This document shows, piece after piece, positions 1 to 8,585 of a DNA stretch of 64,000 nucleotides (the stretch's first letter is position 1; every line of letters starts with the position of its first letter). The stretch spans positions 434,001 through 498,000 of the forward strand of contig NZ_JANDJO010000001.1 in assembly GCF_024331145.1 (NCBI RefSeq). Direction: 5' to 3'. The stretch is from Shimia sp. CNT1-13L.2 (GTDB lineage: Bacteria > Pseudomonadota > Alphaproteobacteria > Rhodobacterales > Rhodobacteraceae). The position numbers were made by a program, and so were the translations under genes. A model generated the notes under the pieces. That model saw only the letters and a program-made list of their open reading frames with translations. It had not been told where the DNA came from and made no database searches.

Positions 1-458
1 AGATCGGCTTTGACCACGGCACCTTCGCCCCGCTTGCCGTGATGTACCCAGAGGCCGACGTGCCCGTGTTCCAGGTCTCCATGCGCCACAATTACGATCC
101 GGTCCAGCACATGGCCCTTGGCCGCGCCCTCGCCCCCCTGCGCGATCAGGGCGTGGTGATCATCGGCTCCGGCCTCAGCTACCACAACCTGCGCCTGATG
201 AACGAAACCGCCCGCGAACCGTCGGAAGCCTTCGACGGCTGGCTCAACACCGCGCTGGCACTTCCCGCCGAAGACAGAACCAAGGCACTGGAAAACTGGG
301 AACAGGCCCCCCACGCCCGCACCTGCCACGCCAAGGAAGACCACTTCGTCCCGCTGTTCACCGCCCTCGGCGCGGCGGAAAACGACCCCGCCACCCGCAT
401 CTATCACCAGAAGGATATCTTCGGCGGCGTCACCGCATCCGGCTTCCGCTTCGGCTGA
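1..458 (+). CDS. Class III (DODA/LigB-type) extradiol ring-cleavage dioxygenase, 3' part
   Basis: The reading frame is open from the window edge (first full codon at 3) to the TGA at 456-458, so the gene starts upstream and about 152 C-terminal residues are visible. The stretch GFDHGTFAPL followed by MYPEADVPVFQVS is typical of the LigB/DODA family, whose members cleave catechols or act on DOPA-like substrates using a non-haem metal in the cytoplasm. HYNGLSY-like conservation is seen as VVIIGSGLSYHNLR. The first metal ligands lie outside the window, so activity cannot be judged. A perfect 7-bp hairpin follows the stop codon. The substrate cannot be inferred from here. Confidence 0.85.
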   Translation, partial: IGFDHGTFAPLAVMYPEADVPVFQVSMRHNYDPVQHMALGRALAPLRDQGVVIIGSGLSYHNLRLMNETAREPSEAFDGWLNTALALPAEDRTKALENWEQAPHARTCHAKEDHFVPLFTALGAAENDPATRIYHQKDIFGGVTASGFRFG

Positions 459-476
459 CCTATCCTTTCGGATAGG
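459..476. other. Perfect hairpin directly after the dioxygenase stop
   Basis: CCTATCC, loop TTTC, GGATAGG begins at the base after the stop codon. No T-run follows, so it is more likely an mRNA 3'-end stabiliser than a complete intrinsic terminator. The rest of 477-673 shows no gene. Confidence 0.4.
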
Positions 477-673
477 GCATTATCCCGAAACCCCTCTGCC
501 TTTGGTTGAGGACTTGAATTACAAAAGACCTGTCCTCGGCGAGGGAGGACACTTTTACCCGCTGGCTCCGCTTGCATCCCCATGTGGGTCGGTGGGTGAA
601 ACAGATCTCCGACAGGGCGGCCACGCCCCGCCCTGTCACCCTACCCCCAACATTCAGATCGCGATCCGGCAAA

Positions 674-704
674 GAAAAAGGCGCCGGGGTGCCCCCCAAC
701 GCCT
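674..704 (-). terminator. Intrinsic terminator of the D-aminotransferase gene
   Basis: On the minus strand, GGCG and GGGG pair with CCCC and CGCC around a short loop, followed by TTTTTC. It lies about 26 bp past the stop at 730. Confidence 0.6.
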
Positions 705-729
705 CATGGTCTTGTCTTGAAAGCGTGGA

Positions 730-1590
730 TCAGATCGCGGCCTTGCGACCTTCATCCAGATAGATCTCGCGCAGGCGCTTTGCGATCGGACCGGGGGTGC
801 CGTCGCCAAGGGTCACACCGTCGATCTCGACAACCGGCATCACGAAGGCCGACGCCGAGGTGGTAAAGGCCTCATCCGCCTCTTTCGCCTCGTCGATGGT
901 GAACAGGCGCTCTTCGATCTCCATCTGCGCCTCTTGCGCCAGACGCAGCACCGCCGCGCGGGTAATGCCATGCAGGATGTCGTTCGACAGCGGACGGGTC
1001 ACGATCTTGCCGTTCTTCACGAAATAGGCGTTGTTCGACGTGCCCTCGGTGACATAGCCGTCCTCGATCATCCACGCATCATCACAGCCCGCCTTCTTGG
1101 CCATCATCTTGCCCATCGAGGGGTAGAGAAGCTGCACGGTCTTGATATCACGACGGCCCCAGCGGATGTCCTCGATCGAGATGATCTTGGCACCCTTCTG
1201 CGCCGCCGGGCTGTCGGCCAGACCGGGCTTGTTCTGGGTGAACAGCACGATGGTCGGCTTCACATCATCACCCGGGAACACGAAATCGCGGTCGCCATCC
1301 GACCCGCGGGTCACTTGCAGATACACAAGCCCCTCGTCGATCCCGTTCAATTCAACCAGCTTGCGGTGAATCTCCAGCAGTTCCTCTTTCGTGCAGGGCT
1401 CGGCCATGTCCAGCTCGTCCAGCGACCGCTTCAGGCGCACCGCGTGACCTTCAAAATCGATCAGCTTGCCATCCAGAACCGAGGTCACCTCGTAAACCGC
1501 GTCCGCCATCAGGAACCCACGGTCAAAGATCGAAACCTTGGCTTCGGTTTCCGGCAGGTAGTCGCCATTCACATAAACGGTACGCGTCAT
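730..1590 (-). CDS. dat: D-amino-acid aminotransferase (class IV PLP enzyme)
   Basis: The 286-residue protein is a fold-type IV aminotransferase that interconverts D-amino acids and 2-oxo acids (D-Ala/D-Glu exchange). The PLP lysine is K150 in the context WGRRDIKTVQ; the N-terminal YVNGDY and the C-terminal GITRAAVL and SASAFVMPV segments are also family-typical, and the length is normal. I chose the ATG at 1590, with AGAAGGA about 9 bp upstream; the frame stays open further back but only to a TTG without family similarity. A branched-chain aminotransferase is the main alternative, but its neighbours dgcA and dgcN handle D-glutamate, which favours D-amino-acid work. Confidence 0.85.
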   Translation of the reverse strand: MTRTVYVNGDYLPETEAKVSIFDRGFLMADAVYEVTSVLDGKLIDFEGHAVRLKRSLDELDMAEPCTKEELLEIHRKLVELNGIDEGLVYLQVTRGSDGDRDFVFPGDDVKPTIVLFTQNKPGLADSPAAQKGAKIISIEDIRWGRRDIKTVQLLYPSMGKMMAKKAGCDDAWMIEDGYVTEGTSNNAYFVKNGKIVTRPLSNDILHGITRAAVLRLAQEAQMEIEERLFTIDEAKEADEAFTTSASAFVMPVVEIDGVTLGDGTPGPIAKRLREIYLDEGRKAAI

Positions 1591-1752
1591 GTCTTTCACA
1601 GTCCTTCTCAACTTGCTGTCCCCCTCCGGTATCGCACCGGACAAGGCGTTATTCGGTGGGGTTTACCCCGTTGTCATGTCCCGCGCGGGGATCTGTTGCC
1701 TCGCTCATCGGCCAAGCCGCTGCGCCGGTCAAGTCTTGTGATCCCCCAAGGC

Positions 1753-2568
1753 TCACTTTGCCGCCCCATAGCGGGCATCACCGGCGATAATCTGGCCTTT
1801 GTACTTTGTGCCGGGCGATGTGGCCCACGAGAACCGCGCCGCGCCATTGTCGATCTCATGAATGATCAAACACCGCGTTCCGTACCGCTTGCCATTGTCC
1901 GAAACACTGTCGAACATGCAAACCAACCCGTCCTTCGTGGCCACCCACTCGCCAAAATCCGTGCGCAGAATGCCGCTATTGGCCTTGCTGTGCTGCGCGC
2001 CATGCCCCACCTCGAACCAGATCGCAAACGCCCGATGCTGTGTGTTCATGAAACTGCGCTTCATCAGCGCCGCCTCGAGCTGCTTGTCCCGCGCCAACCG
2101 GCTGCGATGCGACGGCGCCTTCTCAAGCGCCTTGTAATCGGCCACCGCAGCCGCCTTGTTGCCGGTGAAATTCACCGCCGCACGGCCAAAGAACGCCGGC
2201 GCCGTCTTGCCATTGATCGGCTTGTAGACCTTCGACACCACGCGGGTCTTGGCCACAGGTTGCGCCACGATCACCCCGTCCACCGCGAACAGGATGCAAT
2301 CCCGCCGCCCCGGCTTCAGGAACCCCCGACATCCGGCAAGGGCCCGCGCACTCGCCGCCTTTGTGGTGTTGTAACCCCAGGAATGCCCCCAGGCCCCATC
2401 CGGTGAAATAGCAAATGCCGTGATCCCCGGTCGTTCTTTCAGGGCCGCGAACTTGTCAGCCTGCCGCTTGTTCAACGCGACCTTCCAGGAACCACCATCC
2501 GCCAGCAATGGCAGCGGCCCAAGAACCGCCAGCCCAACCACAAGCGCCAGAACGCGTTTTACAAACAT
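1753..2568 (-). CDS. Secreted/periplasmic hypothetical protein
   Basis: 271 residues with a clear Sec signal peptide (VKRVLALVVGLAVLGPLPLLADG, cut near residue 22). The mature part is mixed polar with several cysteines and tryptophans (GAWGHSWGY, GCRGFLKPGRRDC, AIWFEVGHGAQ). The N-terminal half (AFAISPDGAWG...A...GC) looks like the small DUF4189-type secreted modules, but I am not certain of that assignment. ATG at 2568 is preceded by GGAGGG. It sits between dat and dgcA on the same strand, 70 bp from dgcA, but has no obvious role in D-amino-acid metabolism. Confidence 0.6.
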   Translation of the reverse strand: MFVKRVLALVVGLAVLGPLPLLADGGSWKVALNKRQADKFAALKERPGITAFAISPDGAWGHSWGYNTTKAASARALAGCRGFLKPGRRDCILFAVDGVIVAQPVAKTRVVSKVYKPINGKTAPAFFGRAAVNFTGNKAAAVADYKALEKAPSHRSRLARDKQLEAALMKRSFMNTQHRAFAIWFEVGHGAQHSKANSGILRTDFGEWVATKDGLVCMFDSVSDNGKRYGTRCLIIHEIDNGAARFSWATSPGTKYKGQIIAGDARYGAAK

Positions 2569-2638
2569 GAGACCCTCCAAAACGATACGCCCCAATGTGG
2601 CGCAGTCAGTGGTCCCAAGTAAACGGTCATCCGCAGCC

Positions 2639-3604
2639 TCAGCCCCAGAGCGCGGCAACCGGCGGATGCACGCCCGCATCGTCAAACACCAGCGGCTGGT
2701 CACGGTCCTCGGCCAGCAAAAGCGGCCCGTCCAGATCGGTCACCATCGCCCCCTGCGCCACCAATGTGGCCGGCGCCATCGCCAGCGACGAGCCCACCAT
2801 GCAGCCCACCATGACCTTATAACCTTCCGCCAAAGCCGCCTCGCGCAGACGCAGCGCCTCGGTCAGACCACCGGTCTTGTCCAGCTTGATGTTCACCACG
2901 TCATACTTGCCCTTCAGCTTGGGCAGGCTGGTGCGATCATGACAGCTCTCGTCAGCACAAACCGGCACCGGCCGCTCCATCCCGATCAGCGCCTCGTCTT
3001 CTCCCGCCGGCAAAGGCTGTTCCACAAGGGCCACCCCAAGGCGCACAAGATGCGGCGCAAGATCGGCATAAACCTCGGCGCTCCAGCCCTCGTTGGCATC
3101 CACGATGATCTTCGACGCGGGCGCACCGGCACGCACCGCCTCAAGGCGCGGCATGTCATCCGGCGTGCCCAGCTTGATCTTCAACAGCGGCCGAAAGGCA
3201 TTCTTGGCCGCCTGCTCCCGCATCTTTTCCGGCGTATCGAGAGAGAGCGTATAGGCCGTGATTTCCGGCCCCGGCGCGGCCAGACCGGCCAACTCCCAGA
3301 TCCGCTTGCCCGCAGCCTTGGCTTCAAGATCCCACAGGGCACAATCCACCGCGTTGCGCGCCGCCCCCGCAGGCAGCAGATCATACAGCGCCTCGCGATC
3401 AAAGGCGCCCGGAAGGGCCTCGATTTCCGCTGTCACACTCTCCAGCGTCTCGTCATAGCGCGCATAGGGCACACATTCGCCCCATCCGGTCACCCCGTCC
3501 TTCGACACCCGCACCGTCAGCACCTTCGCCTCGGTGCGCGATCCCCGGCTGATGGTGAACACCTGCGCCAGCTTGAACACGTCGCGCGTGACTGAAATCT
3601 GCAA
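2639..3604 (-). CDS. dgcA: N-acetyl-D-glutamate racemase DgcA (enolase superfamily)
   Basis: 321 residues, muconate-lactonising/mandelate-racemase branch of the enolase superfamily. Visible active-site elements are the catalytic lysines in LKIKLG, the metal ligands in DANEGW, VEQPLP and ADES, and the second lysine in VNIKLDKTGG. The family also contains L-Ala-D/L-Glu epimerases, but placement beside a DUF1611 DgcN gene points to the DgcN-DgcA route, in which D-Glu is N-acetylated and then racemised to N-acetyl-L-Glu. No ATG is available: I take TTG at 3604, giving MQISVTRDVF, with a GAAGAAGAGGGCAGGG purine tract just upstream; a second TTG is at 3631. Confidence 0.8.
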   Translation of the reverse strand: MQISVTRDVFKLAQVFTISRGSRTEAKVLTVRVSKDGVTGWGECVPYARYDETLESVTAEIEALPGAFDREALYDLLPAGAARNAVDCALWDLEAKAAGKRIWELAGLAAPGPEITAYTLSLDTPEKMREQAAKNAFRPLLKIKLGTPDDMPRLEAVRAGAPASKIIVDANEGWSAEVYADLAPHLVRLGVALVEQPLPAGEDEALIGMERPVPVCADESCHDRTSLPKLKGKYDVVNIKLDKTGGLTEALRLREAALAEGYKVMVGCMVGSSLAMAPATLVAQGAMVTDLDGPLLLAEDRDQPLVFDDAGVHPPVAALWG

Positions 3605-3682
3605 AACCCTGCCCTCTTCTTCTTGGTTCAAGTACCCTGGGGGTCCGGGGGCAAAGCCCCCGAAACCGTCACCGCCAGCGAT

Positions 3683-4684
3683 TTAGATCGCCGCCAGCGC
3701 ATCCACCAGCTTGCCCGCACCATAGCGGAACGGATCGGTGGTCGGCAGGCCCATTTCGGCTTCGACCTCGGCCAGATAGGCCTTGGCGTCCTCGTCCGAC
3801 ATATGCTGGGTGTTCACCGAGATCCCAACAACCTGACAATCCGGGTTCGCCACCTTGCCGAGGGTCAGGGCGGTGTCACGCAGCGCCTGCAGCGACGGTT
3901 GCTGGTACTCGGGCAGGCCGCGCATGTGTTCGCGGGTCGGCTCGTGCGCCAGGATCAGCGCATCCGGCTGGCCACCATGGATCAGCGCCATGGTCACACC
4001 CGAATAGGACACGTGGAACAACGAACCCTGACCCTCGATGTGATCCCAGTGATCCGCATCGTTGTCGGGGGTCAGATATTCCACCGAACCGGCCATGAAG
4101 TCGGCAATCACCGCGTCCAGCGGCACACCGTCACCGGTGATCAGGATGCCGGTCTGGCCGGTAGCACGGAAGGTCGACTTCATGCCGCGCTTGCGCATTT
4201 CGGCGTCCATGCACAGGGCGGTGTACATCTTGCCAACCGAACAGTCGGTGCCAACCGCCAGCACGCGCTTGCCGCTGCGCTTCTTGCCGTTTGCAATCGG
4301 GTATTCCACTTCCGGGATACGCACGTCATGCAGTTCCTGGCCGGTCGCTTCGGCCACGGCCACAAGATCAGGCTCGTCGCGCAGCAGGTTGTGCAGGCCG
4401 GAGGCCAGGTCAAAACCTTCTTCCAGCGCCATCACCAGAACCTTCTTCCACTCCTGGCTGATCACGCCGCCACGGTTGGCCACGCCGATCACCAGCGTCT
4501 TGGCGCCCGCGGCCTTGGCCTCTTCAAGCGTCATGTCGGTCAGGCCGACATCTGCCTTGCAGCCTTCCATGCGGAATTGGCCAACGGCGTTCTCGGGACG
4601 CCAGTCCTTGATGCCTTGCGCCACTTTCGCGGCAAGCTGGTCGGGGGCATCGCCCAGGAAAAGCAGGTAGGGTGTCTTGATCAT
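3683..4684 (-). CDS. dgcN: D-glutamate N-acetyltransferase DgcN (DUF1611)
   Basis: 333 residues of the DUF1611 family. A P-loop-like segment GTDCSVGKMYTAL lies near the middle, and the C-terminal half carries ALIHGGQPDALILAHEP and GISVNTQHMSD, as in family members. DgcN acetylates D-glutamate using acetyl-CoA as first step of D-Glu catabolism in marine proteobacteria (established family knowledge). ATG at 4684 has AGAAGGA upstream. It is the first gene of a co-directional group dgcN-dgcA, with dat 1 kb further on, a coherent D-amino-acid module. Confidence 0.85.
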   Translation of the reverse strand: MIKTPYLLFLGDAPDQLAAKVAQGIKDWRPENAVGQFRMEGCKADVGLTDMTLEEAKAAGAKTLVIGVANRGGVISQEWKKVLVMALEEGFDLASGLHNLLRDEPDLVAVAEATGQELHDVRIPEVEYPIANGKKRSGKRVLAVGTDCSVGKMYTALCMDAEMRKRGMKSTFRATGQTGILITGDGVPLDAVIADFMAGSVEYLTPDNDADHWDHIEGQGSLFHVSYSGVTMALIHGGQPDALILAHEPTREHMRGLPEYQQPSLQALRDTALTLGKVANPDCQVVGISVNTQHMSDEDAKAYLAEVEAEMGLPTTDPFRYGAGKLVDALAAI

Positions 4685-4794
4685 CGCGGGAATCCTTCTC
4701 TCTCTTGTGAAAGAGTTTCCACGGAGTTCAGCGCAAGTTCATACCTAATTCGCCGAATGCACAAACCGACGCGCAAGAAATCACGACATACTCA

Positions 4795-6066
4795 TCAATT
4801 TGACGAAGATTCTCCCGCTACGTCAGAATGATTGCCACTTTCTTCCTCTGCAATCCAGGATTCCGCCTGCAACACCCCCGTTTGGGGCGCGCCAAGCACC
4901 GCCATCGCCTGCAAGGAGCCCGTTTCTTCCGGCGCGGCCTCTTGAACGCGACGCATCAGGGACACCGCAGAGACCATGAAACACAGGGCCGCCAGCACCA
5001 TCAGGAACCCATTTCCGTCAGCAATGCTGACCGTATTAGGAATGATCAGGATACCCACGAACTGCCCAACGTTCAGAACAAAGGCCATGGTGCCACTGGC
5101 AGGCACGATTTGCGAGGGTTTCAACTGGTCATTGGCATGGGCCGAACAGACCGCATACATCGGCAAGCTGGCCCCGGCGAGCAACGCGAACCCAATCACC
5201 ATGGCTCGCGGTCCGGGCGTCACCAGCATCCACAGGCAGGCCCCCCCCCCAATCACCCCAAGCCCCAGCAACACCAGTCGACGGTCTGTCTTGTCGCTGA
5301 TCCAGCCGACAGGATATTGCACCACGGCTCCAACGATCATCGCCACCACCAGCGCCCCCGAAGCCTGCGCTGCCGACATACCCTGCGCCAGTGCAAACAG
5401 CGGCAAGGCGATAAACCAGCCGGCCACCGCCGTGGCGCTGATCAGGTTGCCCGCCACTGCCGTCGGCGACACACGATACAGTTTCATCACCGGCATCCGG
5501 TCCGGCACCTCGTAGTCCGGCGCCTTGTTGCCCGAAAGCAAAAGCGGCACGATCGCCAGTGAGATCAGGATCGACACCACCCCGAACAGCATGTTGCCCG
5601 TCGGATCAGGCGCCGCCACAAGCGCGGTCCCGATCGCCGGCCCCGCCATCCAGATCATGAAATACAGCGACAGGATCTGCGCGCGGTTGTGGTTCTCCGA
5701 TTTCGCCTGCAACCAGCTTTCGGTGATCACATACATGCCGGGATAACAGAACCCCGCCAGGAACCGCATCGCCGACCACGATGCCGGATCAGAGGTCAGA
5801 AGGTGCACGATCGCCGAAATCGACACCAGCGAGGCCAGAGCCGAAAACGCCCGGATATGTCCCACTTTCTCGACCATCTTGGGCGCAATCGCCGTCCCGG
5901 CAAGCGCCCCAAGCGGATAGGCCGCCTGCATGATCGAGATCGTGAACTCGGAAAATCCCAGCCCCGATCCGCGAATGGTCAGCAAGGTCACCAACAGGCC
6001 GTTGGCGATCATCAACATCATCATGCCCAGGAACAGGGCCCAGTTTTCAAGGAATGCACGTTTCAT
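4795..6066 (-). CDS. MFS transporter
   Basis: 423 residues with about twelve hydrophobic segments, beginning LFLGMMMLMIANGLLVTLL and ending VLAALCFMVSAVSLM. The YfcJ-like subgroup has the same N-terminal GLGFSEFTISIMQAAYPLGALAG. The central loop has the MFS signature-like GWISDKTDRR. ATG at 6066 is preceded by GAAGGCGGA. The polar 45-residue C-terminus is unusual but not diagnostic. No substrate can be deduced; it is divergent from mcl1 and ends 111 bp from dgcN, so export or import of an organic anion or amino acid is only a guess. Confidence 0.8.
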   Translation of the reverse strand: MKRAFLENWALFLGMMMLMIANGLLVTLLTIRGSGLGFSEFTISIMQAAYPLGALAGTAIAPKMVEKVGHIRAFSALASLVSISAIVHLLTSDPASWSAMRFLAGFCYPGMYVITESWLQAKSENHNRAQILSLYFMIWMAGPAIGTALVAAPDPTGNMLFGVVSILISLAIVPLLLSGNKAPDYEVPDRMPVMKLYRVSPTAVAGNLISATAVAGWFIALPLFALAQGMSAAQASGALVVAMIVGAVVQYPVGWISDKTDRRLVLLGLGVIGGGACLWMLVTPGPRAMVIGFALLAGASLPMYAVCSAHANDQLKPSQIVPASGTMAFVLNVGQFVGILIIPNTVSIADGNGFLMVLAALCFMVSAVSLMRRVQEAAPEETGSLQAMAVLGAPQTGVLQAESWIAEEESGNHSDVAGESSSN

Positions 6067-6240
6067 GATTCCGCCTTCGCATATCGCCACCACGGCCTTC
6101 GCGTCTGTTTGCGGCAACAAAAACGCCGCCGCATCGCAGCGTCAGTATTTCTGCGGGCGCAAAATTTCCTTGCGCAGCGCAGCGCAACTTAATAACACTC
6201 CACTCGACTTTGACGAAATTTCCTTACCGAGAGGATCGAC

Positions 6241-7203
6241 ATGAGCTTCCGCATCCAACCCGCCGCCCCGGCCCGCCCGAACCGCTGCCAGCTGTTCGGC
6301 CCGGCCTCGAACACCAAGCTGTTTGCGAAGATGGCTGCCTCGGCCGCCGACGTCATCAACATCGATCTCGAGGATTCGGTGGCCCCCACCGACAAGGACA
6401 TGGCCCGCGCCAACGCCATCGAGGCGATCAACACGATCGACTGGGGCAACAAATACGTGTCGGTGCGCATCAACGGCCTCGACACCCCCTATTGGTACCG
6501 TGACGTCGTGGACCTGATGGAACAGGCCGGCGACCGTCTCGACCAGATCATGATCCCCAAGGTGGGCTGCGCCGAAGACGTCTACGCCGTGGATGCGCTG
6601 GTCACCGCCATCGAACGCGCCAAGGGCCGCACCAAGCCGATCTCTTTCGAGGTCATCATCGAATCCGCCGCCGGCATCGCCCATGCCGAAGAAATCGCCG
6701 CCTCCTCGCCCCGTATGCAGGCCATGAGCCTCGGCGCGGCCGACTTCGCGGCCTCGATGGGCATGCAGACCACCGGCATCGGCGGCACTCAGGAAAACTA
6801 CTACATGCTGCGCGAAGGCGTTCAGCACTGGTCCGACCCGTGGCACTGGGCACAGGCCAAGATCGTCGCCGCCTGCCGCACACACGGCGTCCTGCCGGTT
6901 GATGGCCCCTTCGGCGACTTCTCAGACGATGAGGGCTTCATCGCCCAGGCAAAACGCTCGGCAACCCTCGGCATGGTCGGCAAATGGGCCATCCACCCGA
7001 AACAGATCGCCCTTTCGAACCAGGTGTTCACCCCCTCGGACGAAGCTGTCACCGAAGCCCGCGAAATCCTTGCGGCCATGGAACAGGCCAAGGCCAACGG
7101 CGAAGGCGCCACCGTCTACAAGGGCCGCCTCGTCGACATCGCCTCGATCAAGCAGGCCGAAGTCATCGTGGCACAGGCAGAACTGATCGCCCAGAACGGC
7201 TGA
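6241..7203 (+). CDS. mcl1: L-malyl-CoA/beta-methylmalyl-CoA lyase
   Basis: 320 residues that match the Rhodobacter Mcl1 sequence almost throughout (MSFRIQPAAPARPNRCQLFGP, INIDLEDSVAP, SLGAADFAASMGMQTTGIGG, GKWAIHPKQIALSNQVFTPS). It cleaves (S)-malyl-CoA to glyoxylate and acetyl-CoA and beta-methylmalyl-CoA to glyoxylate and propionyl-CoA in the ethylmalonyl-CoA pathway, and belongs to the CitE-like TIM barrels; the Glu/Asp metal site is in EVIIES and NIDLEDS. ATG at 6241 follows ACCGAGAGGATCGAC, which contains GAGAGGA. A terminator follows at 7234. The ethylmalonyl-CoA pathway is used to grow on acetate. Confidence 0.95.
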   Translation: MSFRIQPAAPARPNRCQLFGPASNTKLFAKMAASAADVINIDLEDSVAPTDKDMARANAIEAINTIDWGNKYVSVRINGLDTPYWYRDVVDLMEQAGDRLDQIMIPKVGCAEDVYAVDALVTAIERAKGRTKPISFEVIIESAAGIAHAEEIAASSPRMQAMSLGAADFAASMGMQTTGIGGTQENYYMLREGVQHWSDPWHWAQAKIVAACRTHGVLPVDGPFGDFSDDEGFIAQAKRSATLGMVGKWAIHPKQIALSNQVFTPSDEAVTEAREILAAMEQAKANGEGATVYKGRLVDIASIKQAEVIVAQAELIAQNG

Positions 7204-7233
7204 CACTAGGGCACTTAACGAACCAAGATTTTT

Positions 7234-7270
7234 CGGGCGGGACCAGCGGTCTCGCCCGTTGCGTTTTCTA
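7234..7270 (+). terminator. Intrinsic terminator after mcl1
   Basis: CGGGCGGGA pairs with TCTCGCCCG around a short loop, followed by TTGCGTTTTCT. It lies 30 bp past the mcl1 stop. Confidence 0.65.
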
Positions 7271-7292
7271 TTAGAGGTGGCATAAAGCCCGC

Positions 7293-7913
7293 ATGAAGAA
7301 GACCATCACCCTGCTGCACACCTCTCCCGTCCACATTGCCCCGTTCAAGGCACTGGCCAAGCGTATTGCGCCCGAGGTCGAATTGATTCAAGTCGTCCGC
7401 GAAGACTGGCTGAAACAGGCACGTAAACATGGGCTGCGCCAAAGCCTGATGGAAGAGGTCGCCGCGACGGTCCAGAAATCCAAGGGCACCGTGATCTGCA
7501 CCTGCACCTCGCTCTGCCCTGCCGCCGAATCCGCGGGTGCCATCCGGATTGACGGCCCCATGATGCAGGAAGCCTCGCGCATCGGCGGCCCGATCCTCGT
7601 GGTCTTTGCGCTGGAATCCACTCGCAAGCCGACGATGGAACTGATGAACAGCGCACTCCTGGCCGCCGATCAGGAGGCCGAAGTTGTACCACTGTTCCTT
7701 GGCGAATTTTGGCCCCTGTTCGAGGCCGGGGAAACCGAGGCGTTTATCGCCTGCATCACCACCGCCGTGCGCCATGCCGTGGCCGATCACGACATCGCCT
7801 GCGTGACCTTGGCGCAAGCCAGCATGGCACCCGCCGCCGAGCGCCTGACCGACCTCGGCATCCCGGTCCTGACCTCGCCCGAAATGGCCTTCCGCGCCGC
7901 GCTGGACGCCTGA
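7293..7913 (+). CDS. Asp/Glu/hydantoin racemase-like protein
   Basis: 206 residues with the Asp/Glu racemase fold pattern: an N-terminal strand ITLLHTSPVHIAPF, a first cysteine pair in TVICTCTSLCPAAE and a second acidic cysteine near the C-terminus (ACVTLAQASMAP carries C170-region). Members racemise amino acids or hydantoins or act as maleate isomerase-like enzymes. In this copy the second catalytic cysteine of the usual pair falls in DIACVTLAQAS, which has the family's VxLAQxSM pattern, so catalysis is plausible. ATG at 7293 has only a distant AGAGGTGG. Substrate unknown. Confidence 0.65.
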   Translation: MKKTITLLHTSPVHIAPFKALAKRIAPEVELIQVVREDWLKQARKHGLRQSLMEEVAATVQKSKGTVICTCTSLCPAAESAGAIRIDGPMMQEASRIGGPILVVFALESTRKPTMELMNSALLAADQEAEVVPLFLGEFWPLFEAGETEAFIACITTAVRHAVADHDIACVTLAQASMAPAAERLTDLGIPVLTSPEMAFRAALDA

Positions 7914-7985
7914 TCCACCGCTTCCCCTCGTTAACCGCGCGGCAACCGCGTCCGCGCCGTTAACCTGCGGATTTCACAGGTCGAT

Positions 7986-8024
7986 ACCGTCGCAATACCG
8001 ACATGATACCGACGCTGCACCGAC
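7986..8024. repeat. Helically phased ACCGAC repeat, copy 1
   Basis: ACCG occurs at 7986, 7997, 8008 and 8019, exactly 11 bp apart. A near-identical block lies at 49822-49860. It is in the gap between two convergent genes. Function unknown; see findings. Confidence 0.6.
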
Positions 8025-8060
8025 AGCGGTTTTCGCTCTTAACCTTGGTAAACGCCGGCC

Positions 8061-8513
8061 TCAGGCCCGCTCGTCCTTGGGCGACCCCATGACCACGTAA
8101 GATGTGATCGCATTCACATGCGGCACCGTGCCAAGAACGTCGGTGTGGAACCGCTTGTAATCCTCAAGATCCGCCGCCTCGATCCGCAGCAGGTATTCCA
8201 CCGCACCGGTGATGTTGTGGCACTCGCGCACCTCCGGCGCCAGCGCAATGGCCCGCTCAAAGGTTTCCTGCGCCACCTTGGTGTGTTCGTTCAGACCAAC
8301 GGTCACATAGGCCACGAATCCCCCGCCCAGCGCCGCCCGGTTCAGAACCGCCCTGTAGCCCTTGATGATCCCAGCCTTCTCAAGGTCTTGCACCCGCCGC
8401 AGGCAGGCCGAGGGCGATAGGCCGACACGTTCGGCCAGCTCAAGATTGCTGACCCGCCCATCGCGGCCCAGCTCACGCAATATCTTTTCGTTGATTTGGT
8501 CAAGCTTCGTCAT
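8061..8513 (-). CDS. Lrp/AsnC family transcriptional regulator
   Basis: 150 residues: N-terminal winged HTH (KLDQINEKILRELGRDGRVSNLELAERVGLSPSACLRRVQDLEKAGIIKGY) followed by the RAM/ligand domain (VTVGLNEHT, CHNITGAVEYLLRIEA, FHTDVLGTVPHV). It probably senses an amino acid. The ATG at 8513 is chosen because the HTH starts right after it; the longer frame to 8543 would run through a perfect palindrome. It is divergent from a LysE-type exporter, the standard arrangement in which an Lrp protein controls amino-acid export. Confidence 0.9.
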   Translation of the reverse strand: MTKLDQINEKILRELGRDGRVSNLELAERVGLSPSACLRRVQDLEKAGIIKGYRAVLNRAALGGGFVAYVTVGLNEHTKVAQETFERAIALAPEVRECHNITGAVEYLLRIEAADLEDYKRFHTDVLGTVPHVNAITSYVVMGSPKDERA

Positions 8514-8517
8514 TTGT

Positions 8518-8531
8518 TGTGAAATTTCACA
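8518..8531. promoter_or_regulatory. Perfect palindrome in lrp/lysE intergenic region
   Basis: TGTGAAATTTCACA, a 14-bp perfect palindrome, lies 5 bp upstream of the regulator's ATG and 55 bp upstream of the exporter. Position and symmetry suggest an operator for the adjacent Lrp protein; this is inference. Confidence 0.5.
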
Positions 8532-8585
8532 CATGACGCACAAAAACGCAATTCAATCGCGCATGTTTCAACGCATCATTGTGCC

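Noticed and set aside
934-2406. A 490-codon plus-strand frame
   Set aside because: It lies across dat and the secreted protein gene on the other strand, and its Arg/His-rich composition is that of an antisense shadow.
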